In this document: one piece after another, positions 16,390 through 26,300 of the stretch
How positions within the stretch are numbered: position 1 is the stretch's first letter
Layout of the letters: each line of letters starts with the position of its first letter
The notes under the pieces: model-generated
Databases searched by the model: none
The model's input: the letters and a program-made list of their open reading frames with translations, nothing else
What the model was told of the DNA's origin: nothing
Translations under genes and position numbers: made by a program
Source: Tissierella pigra
GTDB lineage: Bacteria > Bacillota > Clostridia > Tissierellales > Tissierellaceae
Length of the DNA: 50,525 nucleotides
Reading direction: 5' to 3'
Assembly: GCF_009695605.1 (NCBI RefSeq)
Contig: NZ_VUNQ01000026.1
Coordinates: forward strand, 1-50,525

Positions 16390-17112
16390 ATGGCAAAAAA
16401 AGAAAGACTAGATAAAGTTCTTGCTAATATGGGATATGGAAGCAGAAAAGATGTAAAAAAGTTTATTAAGGATGGAAGAGTAAAGGTAAATAATAGTATT
16501 ATTTGCAATAATGAATTTAAAGTAAATCCATATGAAGATGAGATTTTTTTGGGCGAGGAAGAAGTTTTATATAGAGAATATATATATTTAATGATGAATA
16601 AACCTCAAGGACTTGTATCTTCTACTGATGATCCTAGAACTAAAACAGTAATAGATTTATTATCAGAAGAATATTTAATTTATAAGCCTTTTCCAGTAGG
16701 AAGATTGGATAAAGATACAGAAGGATTTTTATTAATAAGCAATGACGGTAAATTAGCCCATGAACTATTATCTCCTAAAAAAGGAGTAAATAAAAAATAT
16801 TATGTGGAAGTAGACGGATATGTTGAAGATAAATACATTGAAGTTTTTAAAAAAGGAATCACCTTAGATGATGGATATAAAACTTTACCAGCAGATTTAG
16901 AGATAATTAATGGAAATATAATATCTAAGGTATATTTAACTATACAAGAAGGAAAGTTTCATCAGGTAAAGAGGATGTTTGAAAGTATTGGAATGAAAGT
17001 TTTATTTTTAAAGAGAATTTCCATGGGACCATTGGTTTTAGACCAGCTATTAGACTCAGGAGAATATAGAGAATTAACAAAAACAGAAATATCTTTATTA
17101 AAAGAGCTATAA
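16390..17112 (+). CDS. rsuA: 16S rRNA pseudouridine synthase, RsuA family
   Basis: It isomerises a uridine in rRNA. An S4 RNA-binding domain (residues 5-40, ERLDKVLANMGYGSRKD) precedes the catalytic domain with the GRLDKDTEG motif; D107 is the catalytic aspartate. KFHQVKRMFESIG near the C terminus is the family motif. It has 240 residues, the short RsuA form rather than RluB/RluF. I chose ATG at 16390 behind GGAAGGTG, not the in-frame ATG at 16375 that lies inside this site. The target U516-type position is inferred from family only. Confidence 0.88.
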   Translation: MAKKERLDKVLANMGYGSRKDVKKFIKDGRVKVNNSIICNNEFKVNPYEDEIFLGEEEVLYREYIYLMMNKPQGLVSSTDDPRTKTVIDLLSEEYLIYKPFPVGRLDKDTEGFLLISNDGKLAHELLSPKKGVNKKYYVEVDGYVEDKYIEVFKKGITLDDGYKTLPADLEIINGNIISKVYLTIQEGKFHQVKRMFESIGMKVLFLKRISMGPLVLDQLLDSGEYRELTKTEISLLKEL

Positions 17113-17159
17113 TTTATGATATAATATAATTTGAAAATAAATTAGATAGGGTGTGTAGC

Positions 17160-17714
17160 TTGATTTTTTATAGCAAAACTGGGGACAACTTTGAAACATT
17201 TTTTCATAGAAGATCCTCTTTAATATTTGAGTTTGAAAAAGGAAATATAACAAAGAAACAATTTTTAGAATATAACTATGATTTAGTAATGAGAATGAAT
17301 TTTAAACCTTTTTTAAGAATTGATAGTTATGAAATGGGAATGTTTAATTATCAGTATTATAATGTCTTAGCCAAGTACTTTTCTATGTTGGCTAAAGAAG
17401 TAAAGAATACCAAAAAACATCAAAAATATTATAATTATTATTTGAATAAAGGAAATAATTATTATAATGAAAAGGACAAAGCTGCTTTAAATTTACTTGA
17501 GTATTTGGAATTTAAAGATATTGAAGCATATTTTGTCAGCTTAAACTCAAAGCGTTTAGATGATAAACTTTATGAAATTGTACTTCTCAATTATAAGGAA
17601 GCAATATTTCACTCAAAGGCAATTTGGTTATTAGATATATTAAAAGAAAAAGGAGTATTTTTAGAAGAAAAAAAATTATCTTTAATAGATGGATATATTA
17701 ATGAAACCTATTAA
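17160..17714 (+). CDS. DUF6648-like protein, unknown function
   Basis: A 184-residue protein rich in Tyr, Asn and Lys, with blocks FFHRRSSLIFEFEKG, FNYQYYNVLAKYFSMLAKE and KHQKYYNYYLNKGNNYY. These recall DUF6648, a clostridial family of unknown function; this is from memory. It appears fully helical, without a signal or membrane span. TTG at 17160 is the likely start, about 8 bases after AGGGTG; an upstream in-frame GTG at 17151 lies in that site. It follows rsuA after 47 bases and ends at a shared terminator. Confidence 0.6.
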   Translation: MIFYSKTGDNFETFFHRRSSLIFEFEKGNITKKQFLEYNYDLVMRMNFKPFLRIDSYEMGMFNYQYYNVLAKYFSMLAKEVKNTKKHQKYYNYYLNKGNNYYNEKDKAALNLLEYLEFKDIEAYFVSLNSKRLDDKLYEIVLLNYKEAIFHSKAIWLLDILKEKGVFLEEKKLSLIDGYINETY

Positions 17715-17717
17715 TTA

Positions 17718-17751
17718 AAAATAAAGTCTTCCATTAGGAAGACTTTATTTT
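17718..17751. terminator. Bidirectional terminator
   Basis: A 15-bp stem (17718-17732 with 17737-17751), loop ATTA, lies between convergent genes. The stop codon of the minus-strand gene (17745-17747) is inside the right arm. Confidence 0.88.
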
Positions 17752-18266
17752 GTAAGTATTTTAAGAATTTCTTCTATTGAACTATTGGATTTGATTTCAT
17801 AGTCTCCTGATTTTAGCTTAGTATCTAACTTTAATTCTTGAGCTTTTATAACAAAATCTTCTTTGCTGCTTACTAAACCATTTTCTGCTAATATATTACC
17901 GATTTTAGATGGTAATGAGCCTGGTGGAATGTTAAATTTAACCATGTTACCACTGTTGTTAGTATCTTTTGGTTTGTTTTCATCTTTATTATTGTTAGTA
18001 TTATTATCTTCCTTAGGGCCATTATTTTCATCTGATGGATTTTCGCTATTATCTTTATCTGAATTAGAATCTTCATTACTTTTATTTTCACCATTATTAT
18101 CTTCAATAACAATATCATTTGGTGGCATATCCAAGGCATCTTTTGCAAACAGAAGGTCTAACCTCCAACCTATAATAAATATTACAATTCCTACTATTCC
18201 TATCATTATTATGTAGTCTACAGAATCATATAAAATATCCTTTATGATCTCAAAAAACTTTTTCAT
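17745..18266 (-). CDS. Membrane-anchored protein with MltG/YceG-like N-terminal module
   Basis: It has 173 residues. A cytoplasmic lead and one membrane span (about 17-35) are followed by a long Asn/Asp/Glu/Lys-rich, low-complexity linker (about 52-105). The C-terminal about 65 residues (FNIPPGSLPSKIGNILAENGLV through LKSGDYEIKSNSSIEEILKIL) resemble the LysM-like part found at the start of the endolytic transglycosylase MltG/YceG. The catalytic domain with its active Glu is absent, so it cannot be an MltG enzyme as such. It may bind glycan strands or act with a true MltG. GAGGTG lies just ahead of the ATG on the minus strand, and it diverges from the rluC-like gene at 18368. Confidence 0.75.
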   Translation of the reverse strand: MKKFFEIIKDILYDSVDYIIMIGIVGIVIFIIGWRLDLLFAKDALDMPPNDIVIEDNNGENKSNEDSNSDKDNSENPSDENNGPKEDNNTNNNKDENKPKDTNNSGNMVKFNIPPGSLPSKIGNILAENGLVSSKEDFVIKAQELKLDTKLKSGDYEIKSNSSIEEILKILTK

Positions 18267-18367
18267 AATTTCACCTCTTTAAAAACTTTTGTAAAAATTT
18301 AGGTTTTAATCTTATAATTGTGTATAATATAATTATAACATAAGATTTAGAAAAAGGTGAGAAAACT

Positions 18368-19336
18368 TTGAGAGAAATAATAATAGATAAAAATGAAAAT
18401 GAACAAAGGCTTGACAGATTCTTGAAAAAATATTTAGCTGAGGCTCCTCAAGGATTTGTGTATAAAATGATTAGGAAAAAGAATGTAAAGCTAAATGGGG
18501 CAAAGGTCCAACCAGAAACCACAATTTATGAAGGAGATAAAATACAACTTTATTTATCAGATGAGACTATAGATAAATTTATAGCCAAAAAAGAAGAAGT
18601 AAAATCTAAAATTATACCAAATATTATCTATGAAGATAACAATATAATATTAATAAATAAACCTATAGGAATATTATCTCATGGTGCATCTAAGGAATTT
18701 GAAGAAAATATAGTAGATAGCATGGTATCATACTTGATTCAGAAAGGTGATTTTGTACCAAGAATACAAAAGACCTTTACTCCTTCCATATGTAATAGAC
18801 TAGATAGAAATACTTCTGGAATAATAATTGGTGCTAAAAACTATGAGTCATTAAAGATTATAAATGAAGCAATTAAGAAAGGTAAAATAAGAAGATTTTA
18901 TAAAACTATAGTGAAGGGAAATATTAAAAAAGAATTTACAGCAGAGGCATACCTATCAAAGGACGAAGAGAGGAATAGAGTAACAATATATAAAGATGAT
19001 TTAGAGGGAACTAAGAAAATTGAGACTATAATTAAACCATTGAAAAATAAGAAAGGATATTCTCTACTTGAAATAGAATTGATTACTGGAAGAACACATC
19101 AAATAAGGGGCCACTTATCATCTCTTGGTTATCCAGTTATAGGAGATAGAAAATATGGCGATGGAAATATAAATAAAGAATTTAAGGAGAAGTATTCTTT
19201 AGAAAATCAATGGCTTCATGGATATAAAGTGGAATTTAATGGATTATCTGATGAATTACAGTATTTAAATAGTAAAATATTTATTAGTGAAGTAGGAGGA
19301 AAAGTTGGAGAAATAGAAAAAGATTTGTTCGAATAA
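18368..19336 (+). CDS. RluC/RluD-type pseudouridine synthase
   Basis: A 23S rRNA or tRNA uridine isomerase of the RluA superfamily. An S4 domain (about 12-60) precedes the catalytic core with NRLDRNTSG; D146 is the catalytic aspartate. GRTHQIRGHLSSLGYPVIGD is the C-terminal family block. It has 322 residues, and the order of domains fits RluC. The start is TTG at 18368 behind AAAAAGGTGAG. The next gene starts 16 bases later, so both may be co-transcribed. A second RluA-superfamily enzyme is encoded at 46543; which rRNA positions each modifies cannot be told. Confidence 0.88.
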   Translation: MREIIIDKNENEQRLDRFLKKYLAEAPQGFVYKMIRKKNVKLNGAKVQPETTIYEGDKIQLYLSDETIDKFIAKKEEVKSKIIPNIIYEDNNIILINKPIGILSHGASKEFEENIVDSMVSYLIQKGDFVPRIQKTFTPSICNRLDRNTSGIIIGAKNYESLKIINEAIKKGKIRRFYKTIVKGNIKKEFTAEAYLSKDEERNRVTIYKDDLEGTKKIETIIKPLKNKKGYSLLEIELITGRTHQIRGHLSSLGYPVIGDRKYGDGNINKEFKEKYSLENQWLHGYKVEFNGLSDELQYLNSKIFISEVGGKVGEIEKDLFE

Positions 19337-19352
19337 TTAGGGGGGGATTGTT

Positions 19353-21020
19353 TTGAAAAATGAAATGAAAATATATGTAGAAAACATAGGGGAATACATA
19401 TCCTTAAAAGAAGGAACAAATTTAAAAGAGGCAACAGAAATTGTATTTAAGGAAAAACATAAAAAATATTTAGGTGCTAAAATAAACAATGAAGTTTTTA
19501 ATTTAAATAAAATGGCTGAAGATGGTATGAGCATAAATTTTTTAACTATAGAAGATACAGATGGTTACAGAATATATACAAGGACTATATCTGCTGTTTT
19601 TATAATGGCTTGTAAAAGTATAATACCAAATAAGACAGTGAGAATTGAACACTTTCTTGGAGAAGGGCTTTATGCAAGTTTTGAAAAGGATTATTCTATT
19701 ACCTTTAAGAAAGTAAAAGAAATCCAAGATAAGATGGATGAAATAATCAAAAGTGACATTCCAATAATCAGACAAAAGATGTCTAAAGAAACAGCAATGA
19801 AAGTATTTGAGGAATATAATTATATTGATAAAATAAGGCTTTTTAATACCTTAGATAGAATAGATATTGATGTTTATGATATAGGTGGACATATAGATAC
19901 TTACCATGGTTTTCTAGCTCCATCTACAGGTTATTTAGAAATTTTTGAACTTAAATATTATTATCCAGGAATTTTAATATTATTTTCAGGAATGAACTCT
20001 AATTATAAATTACCTGAGTTTAAAGAATTAAAAAAGCTATCAAAGGTTTTTAAAGAGGCTAATGATTGGGGAGATATATTGGACCTTGCCTACATAGGTT
20101 CATTAAATGAAAAAATTATAAATGGAGGCATAGGGGAAGTAATTGGAATATCGGAAGCACTTCATGAAAAAAAGATAGCCAATATTGCAGACAAAATTTG
20201 TGAAGATGAGGACCTTCATTTAGTTTTAATAGCAGGACCTTCATCTTCAGGGAAAACTACTTTTTCTAAAAGATTAGAGATGCAATTAAAAGTAAATGGA
20301 AAAAAACCTATATCTATATCTGTAGATAATTATTTTGTAGATAGAGAAAAAACTCCTTTGAACGAAGATGGAAGCTATAATTTTGAAACCATAGATGCCA
20401 TAGATTTAGAAAGTTTAAATGAAGATTTAGTAAAGCTATTGGAAGGTGAAGAAATTGAGTTGCCTAAGTTTAATTTTATTACTGGGAAACGTGAAAAATC
20501 AGGGAAAAAGCTTAAAATAGACAAGTCAAATCCAATAATAGTTGAAGGAATACATAGCTTAAATCCTAAGATGACAAGTTATATCCCAGAAAAAAACAAA
20601 TATAAGATATATATATCAGCATTGACTCAATTAAATATAGATGCACATAACCGTATACCTACTACAGATGCAAGGCTAGTTAGAAGAATAGTGAGAGATA
20701 TAAAATATAGAGGGATCGATGCTACTAAAACTTTGGAAATGTGGGCAGGAGTTAGAGCAGGGGAAGAAAAATATATTTTTCCTTTTCAAGAGGAAGCTGA
20801 TATAATGTTTAATTCTGCATTGGTATATGAACTGGCAGTACTAAAGAAACATATAAAGCCTTTATTAGAAGAAATAGATAGCAATAATATTTATTATGGA
20901 GAAGCAAAAAAACTTCTTAAATTTTTAGAATACTTTGTAGACATTGAAAATGAAGATTTAATTCCACCAAACTCTATTTTAAGAGAGTTTATAGGTAAAA
21001 CTGCCTTTGATATTCATTAA
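19353..21020 (+). CDS. TGS-like / uridine-kinase-like fusion (nucleoside kinase)
   Basis: A 555-residue protein in three parts. Residues 5-65 look like a TGS/ubiquitin-type domain; 65-240 resemble the second additional (editing-type) domain of threonyl-tRNA synthetase, with HFLGEGLYASF as a possible remnant; 290-500 form a P-loop kinase of the uridine kinase/phosphoribulokinase group, with GPSSSGKTT at 295-303, SVDNYFVDRE and DARLVRRIVRD. Clostridial proteins of this build are called nucleoside kinases, but the phosphate acceptor is not established here. TTG at 19353 lies six bases after a GGGGGG site; ATG at 19365 is a weaker alternative. It follows the RluC-like gene closely and precedes glsA. 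Confidence 0.8.
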   Translation: MKNEMKIYVENIGEYISLKEGTNLKEATEIVFKEKHKKYLGAKINNEVFNLNKMAEDGMSINFLTIEDTDGYRIYTRTISAVFIMACKSIIPNKTVRIEHFLGEGLYASFEKDYSITFKKVKEIQDKMDEIIKSDIPIIRQKMSKETAMKVFEEYNYIDKIRLFNTLDRIDIDVYDIGGHIDTYHGFLAPSTGYLEIFELKYYYPGILILFSGMNSNYKLPEFKELKKLSKVFKEANDWGDILDLAYIGSLNEKIINGGIGEVIGISEALHEKKIANIADKICEDEDLHLVLIAGPSSSGKTTFSKRLEMQLKVNGKKPISISVDNYFVDREKTPLNEDGSYNFETIDAIDLESLNEDLVKLLEGEEIELPKFNFITGKREKSGKKLKIDKSNPIIVEGIHSLNPKMTSYIPEKNKYKIYISALTQLNIDAHNRIPTTDARLVRRIVRDIKYRGIDATKTLEMWAGVRAGEEKYIFPFQEEADIMFNSALVYELAVLKKHIKPLLEEIDSNNIYYGEAKKLLKFLEYFVDIENEDLIPPNSILREFIGKTAFDIH

Positions 21021-21036
21021 TTATGTGGAGGTAAAT

Positions 21037-21948
21037 ATGGAAAAAATACTAAATAAAATTATAGATAATAATAGATATTTAATAAAAGAGGGAGCAGTGG
21101 CAGACTATATACCTGCTTTACTGAAAGCAAACCCGAATCATATAGGAATATGTGTTATGGATGTAGATGGAAATATTTATAAAGCTGGAGATTATACCGA
21201 AAAATTTACTATACAAAGTATATCCAAAGTTATGAGTCTTATGCTAGCTTTAATAGATAATGGAGAAGACCAAGTGTTTAAAAAAATTGATTATGAACCC
21301 ACGGAAGAACCCTTCAATACATTGTTTAAGCTGGATTTTCCTCATACTATAAAACCATCTAATCCAATGATAAACTCTGGTGCCATAGTAACGACCTCGC
21401 TTATAAAAGGAGAAGGGGAGGAAAGGTTTAATAGATTACTCACACTTATTAGAACAGTAACTGAAAACCCTAATATATCCTATAATGAAGAAGTATATTT
21501 GTCGGAAAAGGAAACAGGCAATAAAAATAGAGCCATGGCATATTTAATGAAGTCTAGAGGATTTATAGAGGGTGATGTAGAGGATATATTAGACACATAT
21601 TTTAAACAGTGTTCCATAGAAGTAACAGCAGTTGATATTGCTAGAATAGGTTTGTTTATAGCCAATAGATGTAAATTATCTAAAGGAGACAGAATATGTG
21701 ATAATAAAACAGCGTCTATATTAACAGCAATTATGGCCACCTGCGGAATGTATAATTTTAGTGGAGAATATGCTTCAACAGTAGGTATACCATCAAAAAG
21801 TGGTGTAGGAGGAGGAATATTAGGTACTATACCATATAAAATGGGAATAGGAGTATTTAGCCCAGCCTTAGACCAATATGGAAATTCCATAGCTGGATAC
21901 GGTATTATGGCAGATTTATCCAAAGAGTTGAATTTAAATATATTTTAG
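21037..21948 (+). CDS. glsA: Glutaminase A
   Basis: It hydrolyses glutamine to glutamate and ammonia. The serine-beta-lactamase-like fold is recognised by QSISKV with the S61-x-x-K64 catalytic pair, INSGAI, the ENPNISYNEEVYLSE block and GVGGGILG near the C terminus. It has 303 residues, the normal length. ATG at 21037 is preferred, since GGAGG sits at 21027-21031; a longer in-frame ATG at 21007 would overlap the kinase gene and lacks a site. A strong terminator follows. In Gram-positives the enzyme can help acid tolerance or nitrogen use; neither is shown here. Confidence 0.93.
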   Translation: MEKILNKIIDNNRYLIKEGAVADYIPALLKANPNHIGICVMDVDGNIYKAGDYTEKFTIQSISKVMSLMLALIDNGEDQVFKKIDYEPTEEPFNTLFKLDFPHTIKPSNPMINSGAIVTTSLIKGEGEERFNRLLTLIRTVTENPNISYNEEVYLSEKETGNKNRAMAYLMKSRGFIEGDVEDILDTYFKQCSIEVTAVDIARIGLFIANRCKLSKGDRICDNKTASILTAIMATCGMYNFSGEYASTVGIPSKSGVGGGILGTIPYKMGIGVFSPALDQYGNSIAGYGIMADLSKELNLNIF

Positions 21949-21949
21949 T

Positions 21950-21992
21950 AACAACAAACGGAGAGATAAAGATAACTCTCCGTTTGTTGTTT
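21950..21992 (+). terminator. Strong Rho-independent terminator after glsA
   Basis: A perfect 16-bp stem (21950-21965 with 21976-21991) and a 10-base loop with a T-rich 3' arm. It closes the rluC-like - kinase - glsA run. Confidence 0.9.
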
Positions 21993-22057
21993 AATTATAT
22001 TGCAAATAAGGATATACTATAATAAAACTAATCAATAACATAAGAAAAGGTGATAAA

Positions 22058-23296
22058 ATGAAAAAGACTATAGTATTTATTTTAATTACTCTTATTATAT
22101 TAATTTTAGTGGGATGCAGAAAAGATAATATAAATCTTGGAGATGCAGATATGTCTGAGCCTAATGAACTGCCTTCAGAAAATAACAATATACAAATAGA
22201 CCCTATAAAAGACAGGATTAAATCCATGACTTTAGAAGAAAAAATAGGGCAATTACTTATAGTAGGTTTTGAGGGTACAGAGATTAATAATGAAATAGTA
22301 AATTTTATAGAGGAGCTTAAAGTAGGTGGGTTTATATTATTCTCTAGGAATATAGAAGATGAAAATAAAACATTAAAGCTCTTAAATAATATAAAGGAAG
22401 CCAATTCAAATAATGATATTCCCCTATTCTTATCCATAGATGAAGAAGGTGGAAGAGTAAGCAGGCTTCCAAAAACTTTTACTAGACTTCCAGAGTCTGT
22501 AAAGTTGGGAAAGAAAAATAATAAGGATATTTCTTATAACTATGGTAAAATATTAGGTGAGAGAGTAAAGGCTTTAGGTTTTAACCTTGATTTTGCACCA
22601 GTTTTAGACATTAATTCAAATCCTAAAAATCCTGTTATTGGAAACAGGTCATTTGGTAATACAACAGACATTGTAGTAAGCAATGGAATACAAGTAATGC
22701 TTGGAATAAGAGATACAGATACAATTCCAGCAGTAAAACATTTTCCAGGACATGGAGATACAAGTATGGATTCTCATGTTAACCTACCAATAGTAAATAA
22801 AAGTATGGAAGAGTTAGAATCCATGGAATTAAATCCTTTTATAAGAGCAATAGAGGAAGATGTGGATATGATTATGGTGGCACATATATTATACCCTGCC
22901 ATAGATAAAGAATATCCTTCTACTATGTCACAGAAAGTCATACAAAATCTATTAAGAGATCAATTAGGATACAAGGGAGTAATAGTATCTGATGATATGA
23001 CCATGGGTGCAATAGTAGAAAACTACTCACTGGAAGAAGCTTCTTTAAGGTTTATTAAATCCGGTGGAGACATTGCATTAATATGTCATGGAAAAGATAA
23101 TCCTAGAAAGGTTATGGAATATATAAAGGAATCAGTAGATACTGGTAATCTAAATGAAAAGGATATAGATGAAAAGGTATATAGGATTTTAAAATTAAAA
23201 GAAAAATATAATTTAGAGGATAAAATAGTAGAACTTAACGATTTAGAAGGGTTAAATATTGAAACTAAGAAACTAATAGAAGAAATCAATAAATAG
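22058..23296 (+). CDS. nagZ: Glycoside hydrolase family 3 lipoprotein, beta-N-acetylhexosaminidase (NagZ-like)
   Basis: It releases N-acetylglucosamine from cell-wall muropeptides. A signal peptide ends in a lipobox LVGC with C20 as the lipid site, so it acts outside the membrane, as in Gram-positive NagZ. KHFPGHGDTSMDSH near 227-240 carries the Asp-His general-acid dyad, and VSDDMTMGA near 310 carries the nucleophile Asp; LSIDEEGGRVSR near 126-137 is also typical. It has 412 residues, a single catalytic domain without the C-terminal GH3 extension. It follows the glsA terminator, with AAAGGTG at its start, and AddB is encoded 22 bases later. Confidence 0.9.
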   Translation: MKKTIVFILITLIILILVGCRKDNINLGDADMSEPNELPSENNNIQIDPIKDRIKSMTLEEKIGQLLIVGFEGTEINNEIVNFIEELKVGGFILFSRNIEDENKTLKLLNNIKEANSNNDIPLFLSIDEEGGRVSRLPKTFTRLPESVKLGKKNNKDISYNYGKILGERVKALGFNLDFAPVLDINSNPKNPVIGNRSFGNTTDIVVSNGIQVMLGIRDTDTIPAVKHFPGHGDTSMDSHVNLPIVNKSMEELESMELNPFIRAIEEDVDMIMVAHILYPAIDKEYPSTMSQKVIQNLLRDQLGYKGVIVSDDMTMGAIVENYSLEEASLRFIKSGGDIALICHGKDNPRKVMEYIKESVDTGNLNEKDIDEKVYRILKLKEKYNLEDKIVELNDLEGLNIETKKLIEEINK

Positions 23297-23318
23297 CCAA
23301 TAGAAGGGATGATATATA

Positions 23319-26300
23319 ATGACTGACAGAATAATATATTTTGGACCTTTCAATAATAGCAAGAAGTATGATTTAGTACAAAAAACCATGGAAAGTTTAA
23401 AAAAAGGAGAAGGTCATAGATTTTATTATTTACTTCCTAATGGAGAATTACTTGCAAAGTATAGAATGAAATTTATTGATGAAGTAGAGCAAAGTTTTGA
23501 AATCAATCTTTTTACCTTTGATGATATAGTAAATGAGATATTAAATGATAATATTGACTTAACTATTAATGAATTTGCTAAAGATATAATCATAAAAAAT
23601 TCAATACTTAAATTGTATAAAAAAGAAAAGATTGTATATTTTAGAGATGCTATTTCTATGGACGGATTTATTGAAAGTTTAGGGTATATAATAGGTGAAA
23701 TCAAAAGGTCATTGATTCATCCAAAGGACTATATTGAAACCTGTCCTGATTCAGCCTGTTTTCAAGAAATAGGACTTATTTATTCTGAATATGAAAGGGA
23801 ACTTAAAAGATTAAATTTAATAGATAGAGAAAGTTCATATTTTAAAGCAATCGAAAAATTAAAAGCTGATGGAAATTATTTTGAAAGTTTGGATTTTATA
23901 ATTATAGATGAATTTTATGATTTTAGACCTATAGAGATGGAGATATTGAAAGAGATATGTAAGACTAATATAGATATATATATAAATATTCCTTTTCAGA
24001 CAAAAGCAAATATGTCTAGTATCAATAAAACTATTACTAATTTACAATCTATAGGTTTTAAAAAACAATATGTAGAGAAAAAAGAATTCAATATATTTGA
24101 AACCATAGGACAAAATTTGTTCAGTGAAGAAACACTAAAATTTGAATATAATAATAAACTGACTTTAATAAAATCACCTTCTATTTATTTGGAATTTAAA
24201 AGAATTTTTCAGGAAATAAAAAGCCTTAGGAAAGCTGGAATGGATTTATCTAAGATTGCAATTATATTGTTAAATAATGATTATAAAGATACATTATTTC
24301 AAGTAGCACAAGAGGAAAATCTCCCAATAAACTTACAAATAGAAACTGCACTAAAAGAAATTCCTTTAATTAAAGAGTTTTTAAATATATTTGGGCTTAT
24401 GATAAAAAAAGGAGATAGAGGAAGTATAATAAATAGGATTAAATCCAATTATTTTACTATTATAGATAAATCATATAAAGACGAAATGGAATTTGCTTTA
24501 AAAAATATTAAATTTGATAATATATTTGAATTAAACAAGATTTTAGAAGAAGAAAATAGTTTAAATATATCCATGAACAATATAGATACGCTCAAAAATG
24601 TATTAAATCTTATCTTAAGTGAAATGAATAAAATTCTATATAAGGATTCAATAAATAACTATAATAAAATATTCTTTGAAATAATAGATAGCTACAATAT
24701 AGATAATAAAATAAAAGATATATATGCTACCTATAAAGATTATGATATTTTCTATCGAGATACTTTAGCTTTAGAGAAATTAAAAGAAATCATAGAGAAA
24801 ATGAATCAAATATCTATGATTATAGAAGAAATTTCAATTGAGGATTATTATTTGGGAATTACAAAGCTATTAGAGGATGAAAGAATTTTAAAACAAAATA
24901 AGAATTCAAAGGGTATAAAAATATTAAATCCCATAAACAGTAGAGGTTTTCAGCATGATATTATTTTTGTAACAGGATTATCAGGAGAGTATTATCCACT
25001 TTTACAGGAAAATAATTTTTTGCTCAATGATAGAAATTATATCGATTTACTAAAAATCAAATTAGATTATAAAAATTACTTAGAGAGATTAAACAACGAA
25101 TCGGTAAAATTTGCTTCTTTAATTGCTTCATGTAAAGAGAAACTTTATTTATCTTATAGTGAAGGATTAAATGAAGATAGTATACCTTCAATTTTTTTAG
25201 ATGAAATAATAAATATGTTTAATGGAGAACAATTGGAAGAAAAGTTTCAAATTATAAATCTAAGTTTAAATTATTTATTTAAAGATCATATAAAGGATAT
25301 AACTACAATAGATGAATTGTCTAATTACCTAATACTTAACCATTATGAAAATTTATCAGAAGAAACAAAGGAGTATTATAGGTTTCACAATATGGCAAAT
25401 AAGGACAAGCTTAAGATTATAAATAATAAAATTATTTGTGAATATAAAAGAAATAGTAAATCTTTTAATGAATATAAGGGGCTAATAACAGAGGATATAA
25501 TAAACGAAGATATAAAGTCATTTAATAAAAATAATATATATTCTAACACCTATCTTGAATCCTATAACAAATGTCCTTATGCTTTTTTACTTCAAAGAGT
25601 TTTGAATATAGAAAAACATGAGAATGATTCTGAAGAATATAGTAATATAGATATAGGGAATGTTTATCATGAGGTTTTGAGACATTATTATAATATATAT
25701 AAAGAGGATTTAAAGGAATCTATAGAAGATAATATAAGTTTTGTATTTGAAGATACAATAGATACATTAAAGGAGTTAGTAGAAAGATATTCTACTGGAA
25801 TAGGCTTAAATAAGCAATATAAAAAGGATTTATTAATAGTAGAAAATATCTTTGATAGATTGATGAATTTTATAAAAAACGATATAGAACGATTATTTAA
25901 TTCAAAAGAAAAATTAATTCCCTATGAATTTGAATTGGAATTCGGAAGATATGGAGACTTTTCATTGCAGACTAATAAAGGAGAAATAAAAATAAGGGGA
26001 AAGATTGATAGAATTGACAAAGTTCTAGGAGAAGAGAAATATGTAATTATGGACTATAAAAGTAGCACCTATGGAATCTATGATATAGACCATATGTCAA
26101 ATGGTTTGTCACTTCAGTTGCCAATATATATAATGTCTCAGAAAAACAAAGATATAGTTGCTGGAATATATGGTATAGTTTCCAATGGTGAGTTTCAAAC
26201 TAAATTAGGCAAAATTGAAGAAACAAAATTAATAACTAAGAAACATAAAGGAGCTTTAGATAATAATCAATGGAATGAATTACTGGAAATTACAAAGTCT

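Noticed and set aside
17863-18216. Plus-strand open frame over the MltG-like gene
   Set aside because: It is a Leu/Ser-rich mirror of the Asn/Asp/Lys-rich linker on the other strand, a composition artefact.
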